Origin: Chitinophaga filiformis
GTDB taxonomy: Bacteria > Bacteroidota > Bacteroidia > Chitinophagales > Chitinophagaceae
Direction: 5' to 3'
Length of the DNA stretch: 64,000 nucleotides
Assembly: GCF_023100805.1 (NCBI RefSeq)
Contig: NZ_CP095855.1
Span: 6,427,001 to 6,491,000 of the forward strand
Translations under genes and position numbers: made by a program
The notes under the pieces: model-generated
What the model saw: only the letters and a program-made list of their open reading frames with translations
Database searches by the model: none
What the model was told of the DNA's origin: nothing
Part shown: positions 1 to 8,552 of the stretch, in pieces
Layout: each line of letters begins with the position of its first letter
Position numbering within the stretch: the stretch's first letter is position 1

Positions 1-1124
1 TTCCGCAGGTAAACATCAACGGCAGCTACCAGCGTTTCAGTAAAGTGACACTTTACGATGGTGGCCTGTCTGACGGACATAGCATCAGGCGCCCTCCAAC
101 GCCCAACAGTGCGGCCCTGGGAATGGAATCAGCCTTTACCCTGTTTGCCGGTGGCAGGCAAAATGCTGCTATCAGGGAACAACAGATCCGGAAAGACCTG
201 GCATCCCTGAATACACTCGACCTGTCCGGTAATATATTCCTCCAGGCAATATCAGCCTATCTCAATATCATCCGCCTGCAGGAACAGGATACCGTGATCA
301 ATGAACAGATAAAACGTGCAGAAACACGCGTCAAAAATATAGAAACACTGTTCCGTAACCAGCGGGTAACAAGAAGCGACCTCCTGAGAGCACAGCTCAT
401 ACTGGACAACCAGCGCCTGAGCCGTGAACAGAACGAAAACGATCTTGCCATTGCCATCTCCAGGCTGAATGTATTACTGGACCTTCCCCGGCGTACACAG
501 ATCATTCCGACAGATACGGTAAATGGCGAGCAGCCCGGACCTGCCTCACTGGCAGATCTTGTTAACAATGCCCGGGAGACCTCCTACGCCGTATTGAGAT
601 CCCGACAGCAACTAAAGCTGCAGGAAAACAGGATCAAAGCGATTAAAGGCGCTTACCTGCCTACCCTTCAATTGTATTCTGCCTATGGCGTGAACTATCC
701 GAACAACCTGGTATTCCCACCGGTCGATCAGGCATATTCAGTCGGATTTATAGGTGTAAAGGCGCAATACAGCCTCTCTTCATTATATCATAATAAGAAT
801 AAGGAAAAAGCCGCAAAGCTCCGGCTGAACGCATTGCAGACCCAGGAAGCAGCTGTCAGGGACGATGCGGACCAGGAAGCCAATGCGCTTTACATCAAAT
901 ACAATGAATCGCTCAACAGGATAAGCGTTGCCAGGTCATCTATAGAACAGGCCAGCGCCAACTACAGGATCGTCAGTGCCAAGTACTTCAATCAACTGGC
1001 TTTATTGACAGACCTGCTGGATGCAGACAACCTGTACCTGGAATCAAAATATAATCTTATTAAATCACAGACAGATGCGCTGGCCTTTTATTACAGGTTG
1101 CTGTACACCAGCGGTAAACTCTGA
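1..1124 (+). CDS. TolC-family outer-membrane efflux protein, 5'-truncated
   Basis: Outer-membrane channel of a tripartite exporter. The frame is already open at base 3 (it reads P-Q-V-N-I-N-G-S before the GTG at 45), so the true start lies left of the window and GTG 45 is internal. About 374 residues are visible; the family usually has 420-480, so the signal peptide and first strand/helix segment are missing. Visible features are the glycine-containing FTLFAGGRQNAA beta segment followed by long heptad-rich helices, and a second beta/helix repeat after about residue 195. The HlyD and MFS genes follow directly (37-bp gap), so this is the outer-membrane part of an EmrAB-TolC-like pump. The family call is firm; the substrate is not shown by sequence. 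Confidence 0.9.
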   Translation, partial: PQVNINGSYQRFSKVTLYDGGLSDGHSIRRPPTPNSAALGMESAFTLFAGGRQNAAIREQQIRKDLASLNTLDLSGNIFLQAISAYLNIIRLQEQDTVINEQIKRAETRVKNIETLFRNQRVTRSDLLRAQLILDNQRLSREQNENDLAIAISRLNVLLDLPRRTQIIPTDTVNGEQPGPASLADLVNNARETSYAVLRSRQQLKLQENRIKAIKGAYLPTLQLYSAYGVNYPNNLVFPPVDQAYSVGFIGVKAQYSLSSLYHNKNKEKAAKLRLNALQTQEAAVRDDADQEANALYIKYNESLNRISVARSSIEQASANYRIVSAKYFNQLALLTDLLDADNLYLESKYNLIKSQTDALAFYYRLLYTSGKL

Positions 1125-1161
1125 TGTGCATCTCTTTACTTATTCTTAAACCTTTCACGAT

Positions 1162-2208
1162 ATGTCACAAGCAAACAATACAACAAAAGCACGGATCAGC
1201 CAGCGGATCATGACCACCCTTGCCATCATTATTATACTGATCGCGGTTGTCTATTTCTATCAAATGTTTAATAACGCACGGCTCTTTGAAGAAACCAACG
1301 ATGCCCAGGTGGAGGCGTATATCAACCCGGTATCCGCCAGAGCTGCAGGTTATATTCAACGGATATTGTTTGAAGAAAACCAATGGGTGAACAAGGGCGA
1401 TACCCTCGTCATCCTCGACGACAGGGAATACAGGAACAAAGTACAGGAAGCCGAAGCAGCATTACAGGACGCCTATGCCCAACAGCTTGTGCTCGATGCC
1501 GGTATTTCCGCAGCGCAGTCAGGCACTTATATCAACAAAGACCAGATATCTTCTTCACAGGCCAGGCTATGGCAACAGCAACAGGATATCAAAAGATATG
1601 AGAACCTGGTAAAGGAAGAAGCGGCCACGGGACAGGAATATGAACAGGTAAAAGCGCGCTACGATGTAGCAGTCAGTGAATTTAATGCTGCCAACAATAC
1701 ACTTAAAACCAGCTATTCCAGGATTGATGAACTGAAAAGCAGGAGAAGCCTGCTGGCGGCAGACCTGAAAAGGAAACAAACACAACTGGACTTTGCCCGC
1801 ATCAACCTCGGATACACGGTGATCACCGCACCCTACAGCGGACGCCTTGGCAGAAAGGTGATCCAGGAAGGACAACAGATCCAGGCAGGACAACCACTGG
1901 TCTCTATTGTAAATGAAAACAGTAAATGGGTCACTGCCAATTTTAAGGAGACACAGATGGCGGCTATGCGTGAAGGTAAAACCGTGGACATAAAGATCGA
2001 CGCTATTCCCGGTAAAGTGTTCAAAGGAAGGATAAGCTCCGTCTCCCCCAGCACCGGCGCTAAATTTTCGCTGTTGCCCCCTGACAATTCAACGGGCAAC
2101 TTCGTAAAGATCACACAGCGCATACCGGTAAAAATAGCATTTACCGATACCAGCCTTACCGATGTTAAAGTAGGCATGAATGCAGTCATCATCGTTAAAA
2201 AACAGTAG
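1162..2208 (+). CDS. HlyD-family secretion protein (EmrA-like periplasmic adaptor)
   Basis: Membrane-fusion protein linking an inner-membrane transporter to the TolC channel. One N-terminal membrane anchor lies at about residues 16-36, followed by a biotinyl-lipoyl-like half (ARAAGYIQRIL...NKGDTLVILDD, about 57-88), a long coiled-coil hairpin rich in Q/A/E (about 90-215), the second lipoyl half (INLGYTVITAPYSGRLGRK) and a C-terminal beta-barrel region. The length of 348 aa is typical for EmrA. It sits between a TolC-type gene and an MFS gene whose ATG is one base after this stop codon, so the two inner-membrane parts are probably translationally coupled. Family and role in the complex are secure; the exported compound is unknown. 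Confidence 0.93.
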   Translation: MSQANNTTKARISQRIMTTLAIIIILIAVVYFYQMFNNARLFEETNDAQVEAYINPVSARAAGYIQRILFEENQWVNKGDTLVILDDREYRNKVQEAEAALQDAYAQQLVLDAGISAAQSGTYINKDQISSSQARLWQQQQDIKRYENLVKEEAATGQEYEQVKARYDVAVSEFNAANNTLKTSYSRIDELKSRRSLLAADLKRKQTQLDFARINLGYTVITAPYSGRLGRKVIQEGQQIQAGQPLVSIVNENSKWVTANFKETQMAAMREGKTVDIKIDAIPGKVFKGRISSVSPSTGAKFSLLPPDNSTGNFVKITQRIPVKIAFTDTSLTDVKVGMNAVIIVKKQ

Positions 2209-2209
2209 T

Positions 2210-3808
2210 ATGAACGCACCGGACTTTTTCAAACCCTGGGTAAAAAACAGGAAAGGACTTATCTGGATAGGCCTCTTCCTTATTCTCCTCTCCGGCATCG
2301 TCCAATTCGGCCTTTATGCACTCAACCAGAACTATGTGCTAAGTCACTTCGGCGCGCAGGCGGAAGACGTCAGCATGTCCCTGCAGCTCACCTATGCCGG
2401 CATTCTGGCTATTCTGCCGGTACAGTTCAGGTTTCTGCGGTACTTTGAAAGAAGGTCCTATATGCTCTTTATTATCATGGCCGGCATACTGCTCAGCATT
2501 GCCAGTATGTACACAACGGATATCTCCGTTTTTATGGGCCTGCGGCTCATCACAGGTATAGTAGTAGCCTGTATAGCAGGATCGGTTTTAACCCTGTATT
2601 TTTCCAGCCTGCCTCCCGCCAAAGCTACCGCGATCGCCTCTACCATTTTTTATACCACCATCCTGGCCAATACGGTGATAATAGGCTTATTGAGCGCCTG
2701 GGTCACGGATAATTATGACTGGCCTGCTGTCTATAAATACCTGATCGCCTTCCAGGTTTTTACCCTGCTCATTGTATTGCTGCTGCTGAACCCGCGAAGC
2801 AGTATGAAAAGATACCCCCTGTACCAGATCGACTGGTTCGGGTTTGTGGCGATGTTATCTGCCGGTATCAGCCTGGCTTATACTTTTATCTATGGACCCA
2901 AATATTACTGGCTTACAGACACACGTATAATATCGTCTGCCCTGATTGCGGTGATCAGCATTGGGCTGCTGTATTACCGGCAAATGACACTGAAAAGGCC
3001 ATACCTTCATCCCGCCGTACTCAGGTCAAAACAGTTCATCAGGGGGATCCTGCTGCTGGTAGTATACTTTGGCGCAAAAGACAGTATTAACCTGGTATAC
3101 GGCTATTGCGCCGCTGTGCTGAGATGGGATACTTACAAAGTTATGTGGCTGGCAGCGTTTAACTTTTCAGCCATCTTCATCTCCACTATGATAGCAATAT
3201 TATTACTGAGCAGGAAAGTGCCCTTCCGGGTGTTGTTCATCATTGGATTAACATCACTGGCTTCTTATCATATCTGGATGTATTTTACTTTTACGCCCGA
3301 TATAACATTCTCTGATCTCAGCTGGCCTGTCTTCTTCCAGGGTATGGCCTCGGGTTTTCTTTTTGTGCCTGTCATTGTTTATGCGGTATCCGGGTTACCG
3401 GCTTTCACAGGTTATACCGGCATCAGCCTGGCAGCCATATCGAGGTTCATTACAGGCCTGAACAGCGCCGCCGGATTTTACACACTGCAATTGTATTTTA
3501 ATCAGCTGAACAGGGAAAAATTCCTGCCTCATATTACCGATGTGGATGACAACTTCTCACAAAGGTTTAACCAGTTTGTACAATTGTTCCGCTCCAAAGG
3601 ATGCAGTATGGATCAGGCATATGCATTGGCCCATACCAATATCAACAGGGCGCTCACGGTACAATCCCAGTTAATGACCAATATGTACGTATTTAAACTG
3701 ATGTTCATTATTTCTGTAGCGGCACTGTTGATCGTGATAGCCGGGCCATTGCTCACCAAAGCCCTCCGCCCTCTTGTCTCTCTTAAAAATGTGCCCGCCC
3801 TGAAGTGA
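2210..3808 (+). CDS. MFS transporter, DHA2/EmrB-like
   Basis: Inner-membrane drug:proton antiporter of the major facilitator superfamily, partner of the preceding HlyD protein. The 532-aa product is hydrophobic throughout, consistent with the 14-helix DHA2 layout, with a short N-terminal cytosolic stretch and a hydrophilic loop of about 50 residues (DVDDNFSQRFNQFVQL...) before the last helix, as in EmrB-type proteins. I chose ATG 2210, directly after the HlyD stop at 2208; an in-frame ATG at 2180 lies inside the HlyD gene and would add ten polar residues. Classical motif A is not obvious, which is common in Bacteroidota members. Export of toxic organics is inferred from family and operon. Confidence 0.9.
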   Translation: MNAPDFFKPWVKNRKGLIWIGLFLILLSGIVQFGLYALNQNYVLSHFGAQAEDVSMSLQLTYAGILAILPVQFRFLRYFERRSYMLFIIMAGILLSIASMYTTDISVFMGLRLITGIVVACIAGSVLTLYFSSLPPAKATAIASTIFYTTILANTVIIGLLSAWVTDNYDWPAVYKYLIAFQVFTLLIVLLLLNPRSSMKRYPLYQIDWFGFVAMLSAGISLAYTFIYGPKYYWLTDTRIISSALIAVISIGLLYYRQMTLKRPYLHPAVLRSKQFIRGILLLVVYFGAKDSINLVYGYCAAVLRWDTYKVMWLAAFNFSAIFISTMIAILLLSRKVPFRVLFIIGLTSLASYHIWMYFTFTPDITFSDLSWPVFFQGMASGFLFVPVIVYAVSGLPAFTGYTGISLAAISRFITGLNSAAGFYTLQLYFNQLNREKFLPHITDVDDNFSQRFNQFVQLFRSKGCSMDQAYALAHTNINRALTVQSQLMTNMYVFKLMFIISVAALLIVIAGPLLTKALRPLVSLKNVPALK

Positions 3809-3899
3809 GCACGGGGATATACCAGTGGAATTTCTTAAACCAGGATAAGATTTTTACCTGTTGTAACATCGACCTTTGTCATTCCAAATCATCAACGAT

Positions 3900-4334
3900 A
3901 TGAATACCAATACGATCAATTTCTCACAGGCATTTCTGAGACTGGCCTTTGCAGCAGCGCTTTTATCGGCCGTAGCAGACAGACTGGGTATATGGGGCCC
4001 TCCGGGAACCCCCAATGTATCCTGGGGCGACTGGGAGCATTTCCTGGCCTATTCCAATACACTGAACTTTTATGTTTCTCCCGGGATGGGCAATATCCTG
4101 GCTATCCTGGCAACAGTACTGGAGGTGATCTTCGGTGTAATGTTGCTGGTAGGCTACAAGACCAGACTCGCATCATGGGGCACATTCCTGTTAATGGTGA
4201 TCTTTGCATTAAGCATGACGGTTGCCATGGGGGTTAAACCACCGCTTTCCTATTCCGTATGGACATCGGCAGGAGCTGCCGCCCTGCTGGGATCCATCAA
4301 CACCTATAAATGGAGCATCGACAACCTGAAATAA
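3900..4334 (+). CDS. DoxX-family membrane protein
   Basis: Small four-helix integral membrane protein of 144 aa, of the DoxX/DoxD-like type. Visible signs are the N-terminal helix (FSQAFLRLAFAAALLSAVADRLG), a WGDWEHF loop and hydrophobic segments ending in ALLGSINTYKWSID. The ATG at 3900 is preferred over an upstream TTG at 3876 that would add eight polar residues before the helix. It lies 91 bp after the exporter operon and is followed by a strong terminator, so it may be co-transcribed with the pump. Biochemical function of this branch is not established; some DoxX relatives act in redox or thiosulfate metabolism, which cannot be assumed here. Confidence 0.85.
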   Translation: MNTNTINFSQAFLRLAFAAALLSAVADRLGIWGPPGTPNVSWGDWEHFLAYSNTLNFYVSPGMGNILAILATVLEVIFGVMLLVGYKTRLASWGTFLLMVIFALSMTVAMGVKPPLSYSVWTSAGAAALLGSINTYKWSIDNLK

Positions 4335-4361
4335 ACGGATAGTGTTCTCTTGTTTTAATAT

Positions 4362-4396
4362 CAGCCTGTCTTAATATAAGACAGGCTGTTTTATTT
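4362..4396 (+). terminator. Rho-independent terminator after DoxX gene
   Basis: A perfect 12-bp stem (CAGCCTGTCTTA at 4362-4373 pairing with 4377-4388) closes a three-base loop and is followed by TTTTATTT. It ends the exporter/DoxX transcription unit just before the MarR-GNAT promoter. Confidence 0.9.
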
Positions 4397-4425
4397 AATA
4401 GCAGTGGTTTTTACAAGAATATTCC

Positions 4426-4433
4426 TATATTTG
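4426..4433 (+). promoter_or_regulatory. Bacteroidota -7 box for the MarR-GNAT gene
   Basis: TATATTTG matches the Bacteroidota sigma-A -7 consensus TAnnTTTG exactly and lies 39 bp before the ATG at 4473. A T-rich stretch near 4407-4412 may serve as the -33 element. Confidence 0.65.
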
Positions 4434-4434
4434 C

Positions 4435-4455
4435 GTAACCAGTTACATAACTAAC
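4435..4455. promoter_or_regulatory. Overlapping palindromic operator, probable MarR autoregulation site
   Basis: Two overlapping inverted repeats lie immediately after the -7 box: GTAAC-CA-GTTAC (4435-4446) and AGTTA-CA-TAACT (4441-4452), with a further TAACTA half. This covers the predicted transcription start, where MarR-type dimers often repress their own genes. That the neighbouring regulator binds here is inference from position and symmetry. Confidence 0.55.
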
Positions 4456-4472
4456 TACATAAACCGTCTGAT

Positions 4473-5423
4473 ATGAGCTTTTTTGACACTGTGGGCAAGT
4501 TTGCCGTAGGGAGCAGGCTTCGCTTATTAACGGAAAAAATCACAGAAGATGCCACGCAGATCTACAACATGTATGGCATAGATATGAACCCGAAATGGTT
4601 CCCCGTATTCTATGTACTGTCGCGGGGCGAAGCCATGACCATTACAGCCATTGCCAAAGAAATAGGGCACTCCCACCCTTCCGTAAGTAAGATCATCAGT
4701 GAAATGGTAGAGAAAGGCCTGGTAAAAGAGAAAAAAGATAAAACCGATGGCCGCAGGAATATGGTCAGCCTTTCTGCCAAAGGCAAAGAGATCACAGGTA
4801 AAATAGAAGAACAATACACCGATGTAAGGAACGCCATAGAGGCCATTTCTGCAAATACCACGCACGACCTGTGGAAAGCCATTGCCGAATGGGAATTCCT
4901 GCTGGAACAGAAAAGCCTGCTGCGCTGGGTACAGGAACAGAAAAAAGAAAGGGAGAGCAGGAAGGTGAAGATCGTCGATTATCAACCAGCCTATCAGCAG
5001 GCATTCAAAGAGCTGAACGTCGAATGGATCTCTACCTATTTCAAGATGGAAGAAGCTGATTACAAAGCACTGGACAATCCGCAGGGATACATACTGGACA
5101 ACGGTGGCCACATCCTTGTTGCCTTGTATGATGATGTGCCGGCAGGTGTATGCGCCCTCATTAAAATGAAGGATCCCGAATACGACTACGAACTGGCTAA
5201 AATGGCCGTCTCTCCTGCCGCCCAGGGTAAAAGCATCGGCTGGCTGCTGGGCAGCGCTATTCTTGAAAAAGCAAGATCATTGGGGGCGAAGAAGGTATAC
5301 CTGGAAAGTAATACTATTCTGAAGCCTGCGATTAACCTGTATAATAAATTAGGGTTTGAAAAGATAGTGGGGCACCCTTCTCCGTACGAGAGGTGTAATA
5401 TACAGATGGAACGGGTGTTGTAA
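4473..5423 (+). CDS. Bifunctional MarR-type regulator / GNAT acetyltransferase
   Basis: A fusion of two domains in 316 aa. Residues 1-150 are a MarR winged helix with the recognition segment ITAIAKEIGHSHPSVSKIISEM and the wing KKDKTDGRRN typical of MarR proteins. Residues about 165-316 are a GNAT fold with strand AKMAVSPAA, the acetyl-CoA pyrophosphate loop QGKSIGWLL and the closing LGAKKVYLESN...LYNKLGFEKI. This architecture is known in Bacteroidota and other bacteria. It has its own promoter and sits downstream of a drug exporter, so it may sense or modify a compound handled by that pump; this is inference. The start is the only ATG near the promoter. Confidence 0.92.
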   Translation: MSFFDTVGKFAVGSRLRLLTEKITEDATQIYNMYGIDMNPKWFPVFYVLSRGEAMTITAIAKEIGHSHPSVSKIISEMVEKGLVKEKKDKTDGRRNMVSLSAKGKEITGKIEEQYTDVRNAIEAISANTTHDLWKAIAEWEFLLEQKSLLRWVQEQKKERESRKVKIVDYQPAYQQAFKELNVEWISTYFKMEEADYKALDNPQGYILDNGGHILVALYDDVPAGVCALIKMKDPEYDYELAKMAVSPAAQGKSIGWLLGSAILEKARSLGAKKVYLESNTILKPAINLYNKLGFEKIVGHPSPYERCNIQMERVL

Positions 5424-5902
5424 TGAGGGGCTGTAATACGTCGGAACAACTACCGCGTAATTAAATAATGCATGTAGGATGTTGTAGCGACGCCAAACAT
5501 GTAATACATCCGCATAACCAAGGTATGATGAAATAATACCGTTATAGATGCAGGATGTTGACGATCGCGATAATCTCCGAGCAATGAAATAATACGGTAA
5601 TAGATGCGGGGGGGCATACGTTCCCATAACCACACACGCAATAAAATAATGCCGTTATGGATACAGGGTGTGGTCAATCCCCATTGTGTCACGATTGCGG
5701 GGTTTCCAACGAATAGCCCGGCGGAATGGCATGATGGAATGGCCCCGATGGAATGACCCGATGGAATGACCCCGGGTTGAAACCCGGGGCTACAAACACG
5801 GTGCTCCTGACGGAGCGTTAATACATCAGGAGAACTACCCCATTGTAAACGACATGTTGTGTCAGGAGTTGGCAAACTATAATTTGTAGTTTCCCTTGTA
5901 TC
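5424..5902. repeat. Gene-free spacer with degenerate 57-bp tandem repeats and GC-rich palindromes
   Basis: No credible gene is present. A motif beginning AAATAATRCCGTTATAGATG recurs at 5463, 5531, 5587 and 5644 (spacings 68, 56 and 57 bp) with drifted sequence. A short motif GATGGAATG recurs at 5733, 5748 and 5760. It is followed by a perfect hairpin CCCCGGGTT-GA-AACCCGGGG (5770-5789) and a second hairpin GCTCC-TGAC-GGAGC (5803-5816), the layout of a REP-like mobile palindromic repeat. The 157-residue reverse-strand frame across this area is repeat translation, not a gene. Confidence 0.7.
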
Positions 5903-5917
5903 ATGTATTTTTCCCCC

Positions 5918-6988
5918 ATGCAACGTAACAGAATCCTACTCTATGGAGCCAATGGTTATACAGGGGAACTGATAGCCAGGTATGCCGGTCAGTACGGCTT
6001 AACACCTATCCTTGCCGGCAGAAAAAAAGCTGCCATTGAAGCCCTTGCAAAAGAACTCAAGCTCGATTTCCGCATTGTTGAACTGGATGACGCCGCCGGC
6101 ATGAGGGCCGCCCTGGAAGATGTAACGCTGGTCATACAGGCTGCAGGGCCTTATCATATCACCGCTCAGCCCATGATAGAGGCCTGTCTGGCCACTAATA
6201 CGCATTACATTGATCTGAACGGCGATCTCGACGTGTTTGAATTATTGCAACGCTACGACCAGCAGGCTAAAGCGAAAGATATCATGATACTGCCGGGCGC
6301 CGGGTTTGACGTAGTACCGACTGATTGCCTTGCATTAGCTTTAAAACAGCAGCTGCCGGATGCCGACCAGCTCACGATCGCTTTTGCGGTGATCGGCAGT
6401 GCCTTGTCGCGCGGCACCTCCATCAGTACCTTACATAAACTGGGTACTCCCGGCGCTATCCGTAAAAACGGGCAGATCGCCTATGAACCCATGGGTAAAA
6501 AGGGCATGTCAGTCAAATTCCCGGGGCATAAAGATCCTGTATTCGTGATGAGTATTCCCTGGGGAGATATCAGTACAGCCTACTTCTCCACCGGTATTCC
6601 CAACATCAGGACATACACGGCCATCAATAAAGCGGCCTGGTATTTCCTGAAAGGCCAGGCTTTATTCAACTGGCTCCTAAAAACATCCTTTCTCCGGGGT
6701 ATATTGATGAGCATCTTTAAAATGCAATCTGCGGGCCCAAATCAGGCCGTACGCGACAAAGCGGTAAGTCATATCTGGGGAAAGGTCACAAATGCAAAAG
6801 GGGCGTCTGCAGAGGCCAATATGGAGACGCCGGAGGCATACTCGCTGACCGCCTATGCGATACTTGTTATTGCAAAGAAAATTATAAACGGGGAGTATAA
6901 GCCGGGATATCAGACACCAGCCAGTGCTTACGGGCCTGATCTGGTCATGGAAATTCCGGGTGTAAAGCGTGAGATAATCCTGTCTTAG
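5918..6988 (+). CDS. Saccharopine dehydrogenase-like NAD(P)-binding oxidoreductase
   Basis: Soluble oxidoreductase of the saccharopine-dehydrogenase/trans-acting enoyl reductase family. The N terminus forms a Rossmann fold with the dinucleotide motif GANGYTG within the first 20 residues, followed by LAGRKKAAIEALAKEL (second strand and arginine, suggesting NADP) and the LVIQAAGPYHITAQPMIEAC segment diagnostic of the family. The later GAGFDVVPTDCLAL and YAILVIAKKI match the C-terminal part. ATG 5918 places the motif nearest the start as in relatives; an in-frame ATG at 5903 would add five residues. It is monocistronic and followed by a strong terminator. The substrate cannot be told from sequence. 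Confidence 0.85.
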   Translation: MQRNRILLYGANGYTGELIARYAGQYGLTPILAGRKKAAIEALAKELKLDFRIVELDDAAGMRAALEDVTLVIQAAGPYHITAQPMIEACLATNTHYIDLNGDLDVFELLQRYDQQAKAKDIMILPGAGFDVVPTDCLALALKQQLPDADQLTIAFAVIGSALSRGTSISTLHKLGTPGAIRKNGQIAYEPMGKKGMSVKFPGHKDPVFVMSIPWGDISTAYFSTGIPNIRTYTAINKAAWYFLKGQALFNWLLKTSFLRGILMSIFKMQSAGPNQAVRDKAVSHIWGKVTNAKGASAEANMETPEAYSLTAYAILVIAKKIINGEYKPGYQTPASAYGPDLVMEIPGVKREIILS

Positions 6989-7084
6989 AGTTTAATGACA
7001 TCCAACTATTTTAAAGCGGTGGAATACCAGTGATAACGACGAGCCATCCCGCTGGCATTATACCCTGCTACACTGGTAAGCAAA

Positions 7085-7120
7085 AGGCCCGGGAAGGATA
7101 TTACCTTTCCGGGCCTGCAA
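7085..7120. terminator. Bidirectional terminator between convergent genes
   Basis: The stem AGGCCCGG..AAGG (7085-7097) pairs with CCTT..CCGGGCCT (7104-7116) around a six-base loop with one internal mismatch. CAACTTTTT follows on the plus strand and TTTTG on the minus strand. It lies between the convergent ends at 6988 and 7142. Confidence 0.8.
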
Positions 7121-7141
7121 CTTTTTACAATATCATTTTCG

Positions 7142-7405
7142 TCAGGGCTGTGAAAGCACAAAGCTGCTGCATGTTCCGTTAGACTCCAGGTTTAAAAGCT
7201 GTACGGGCTGTCCGCCGATCAGTACGTAGCAGGTAGTGAACCCGCCCGCACAGTATCCCCTGTACACACATGGGGAACCCTGGCTGGGCACCTGTTGCAG
7301 ATTCGTGTACCCGCTTCCCGGCGACCTGCCGCCATTGGTGGCAAAAGCACCTGCAATGGCAAGCGCACATACGGTTACTGATAGTCCGATTTTTTTAAAA
7401 TTCAT
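7142..7405 (-). CDS. Small exported Cys-containing protein, DUF6520-like
   Basis: An 87-aa protein with an N-terminal export signal (MNFKKIGLSVTVCALAIAGA, then FATNGG). The mature part of about 60 residues has four cysteines (in GSPCVYRGYC, TTCYVL and NGTC), compatible with two disulfides outside the cytoplasm. Length, the AGAFAT cleavage region and the cysteine layout resemble the DUF6520 family of short Bacteroidota proteins. ATG 7405 gives a proper signal peptide; a further ATG at 7432 would add nine polar residues. It is the last gene of a minus-strand cassette after a propeller-like protein and a MauE-like protein. Its function is unknown; a palindrome-rich 83-bp gap precedes it. Confidence 0.6.
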   Translation of the reverse strand: MNFKKIGLSVTVCALAIAGAFATNGGRSPGSGYTNLQQVPSQGSPCVYRGYCAGGFTTCYVLIGGQPVQLLNLESNGTCSSFVLSQP

Positions 7406-7467
7406 ACAGTAAAACTTTGAATTCAGATACATGCCTACTATTTTCTACAGGTGTTCGGCTCCGCCTG

Positions 7468-7493
7468 TTCTATTGCAATAGAATAATATTATT
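7468..7493. promoter_or_regulatory. Perfect 16-bp palindrome abutting a second palindrome
   Basis: TTCTATTGCAATAGAA (7468-7483) is a perfect palindrome and overlaps AATAATATTATT (7482-7493), also perfect. They sit between the stop codon of the propeller-like gene and the small DUF6520-like gene. A repressor/activator site or a processing hairpin are both possible. Confidence 0.4.
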
Positions 7494-8541
7494 GTTTTGC
7501 GATGGTGTATGCATTCAGGACATGATCGCACAAAGCCAGCAGCTGATCGCCCTTTACAATAAAGTCAGTGATGCGTTCTTTTCCCTGAAGCGGTATGTGT
7601 AGGGTATAAATGTATGCGCCATTATCCAGCGAATACACATCGATGATCTCCGTATCACGCCTGGCCTGCCAGTGCTCATTGTCGGCCACCAGGGTAGAAA
7701 GTATATAGATCCTGTTATCCGCCACCCTTGCCAGGCTGTTTACATAAGCAGGCGGCGCGGAGAACTTGCTACCGCCGGCAGATAAACTTGCTACCTGTAT
7801 CTTAGCCATCGTATTGGTATCCAGGGTATGACCGGTATAGAGCGTATGCAGGTTGGTATCCAGCGCCACAAATTCATTCCGGTAGTGGTATACATAGACC
7901 AGTTTCCCCGTCCGTCTGTCATAATCCAGTGTACCATCTGTACAAAAGATGCCATCCACCTGCTTTTGGATGATGTCCTTTCCCAGGGTTACATAAGGTG
8001 AATCTGTTTTTATCTTTGCCAGTATGTTCCGCCTGTTTCCTGTTGAATCCTGATGAATGCTCCGCGATATAAAGGAAGTAGCAGAGATATTTTGCAGCAT
8101 GTTAAAAAAGCAGCTTTGCTGCAGGAAGCGGCTCATATGCAGATCGTCCAGTCTTCCCCTGTAAAGCGTAGGCGTACTTCCCTCTGCCATATATACTACA
8201 GGAGAATCTACTATTATCCTTGCCAGCTTCCAGGCATAACGTTCACCTGGCGCGAGCTGCAACGTTAACTGCTGCGTGTCTTTCAAATGCTGATCTACTG
8301 CCAGCAAATGCTGGGAAGCAGAATAGTTGCCCAGGTAAATATGTTCATCTGTATGACCCGCAATGTAATAAGCGGGATACTTTAATTCCAGCGAACTTTT
8401 TAGTGTTGCCACCGGCAGCACTTTGCGGCTAAAGCCGTTCTTCCTGTCATTCGGCTTATCTGCAAACGCGTACAGGATCAGTACAAGCGCAATACAGGCG
8501 ATCACACAGAGTGCGGCAAATCGAAAGGGTTGTTGCATCAT
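7489..8541 (-). CDS. Membrane-anchored propeller-like protein of unknown function
   Basis: A 350-aa protein with one N-terminal membrane helix (FAALCVIACIALVLILYAF, about residues 8-27) and a large extracytoplasmic part made of repeating beta-rich blocks of the type (I)YLGNYSASQHLLAVDQHL, FVALDTNLHTLYTGHTLDT and RIYILSTLVADNEHW, which suggests a TolB/six-bladed propeller fold. No catalytic motif is visible. It lies 11 bp downstream of the MauE-like gene and upstream of the small cysteine protein, a grouping that recurs in Bacteroidota in my recollection. A binding or scaffold role for the small exported protein is inference. Confidence 0.65.
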   Translation of the reverse strand: MMQQPFRFAALCVIACIALVLILYAFADKPNDRKNGFSRKVLPVATLKSSLELKYPAYYIAGHTDEHIYLGNYSASQHLLAVDQHLKDTQQLTLQLAPGERYAWKLARIIVDSPVVYMAEGSTPTLYRGRLDDLHMSRFLQQSCFFNMLQNISATSFISRSIHQDSTGNRRNILAKIKTDSPYVTLGKDIIQKQVDGIFCTDGTLDYDRRTGKLVYVYHYRNEFVALDTNLHTLYTGHTLDTNTMAKIQVASLSAGGSKFSAPPAYVNSLARVADNRIYILSTLVADNEHWQARRDTEIIDVYSLDNGAYIYTLHIPLQGKERITDFIVKGDQLLALCDHVLNAYTIAKQ

Positions 8542-8552
8542 TGTCGGTTCAG

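Noticed and set aside
4527..5111. 194-residue minus-strand open frame
   Set aside because: Antisense to the MarR-GNAT gene; hydrophobic, phenylalanine-rich shadow of lysine/glutamate codons.
5450..5923. 157-residue minus-strand open frame
   Set aside because: Composed of translated tandem repeats and a mobile palindrome (VCSPGFQPGV-type false ORF); no start signal or protein family.
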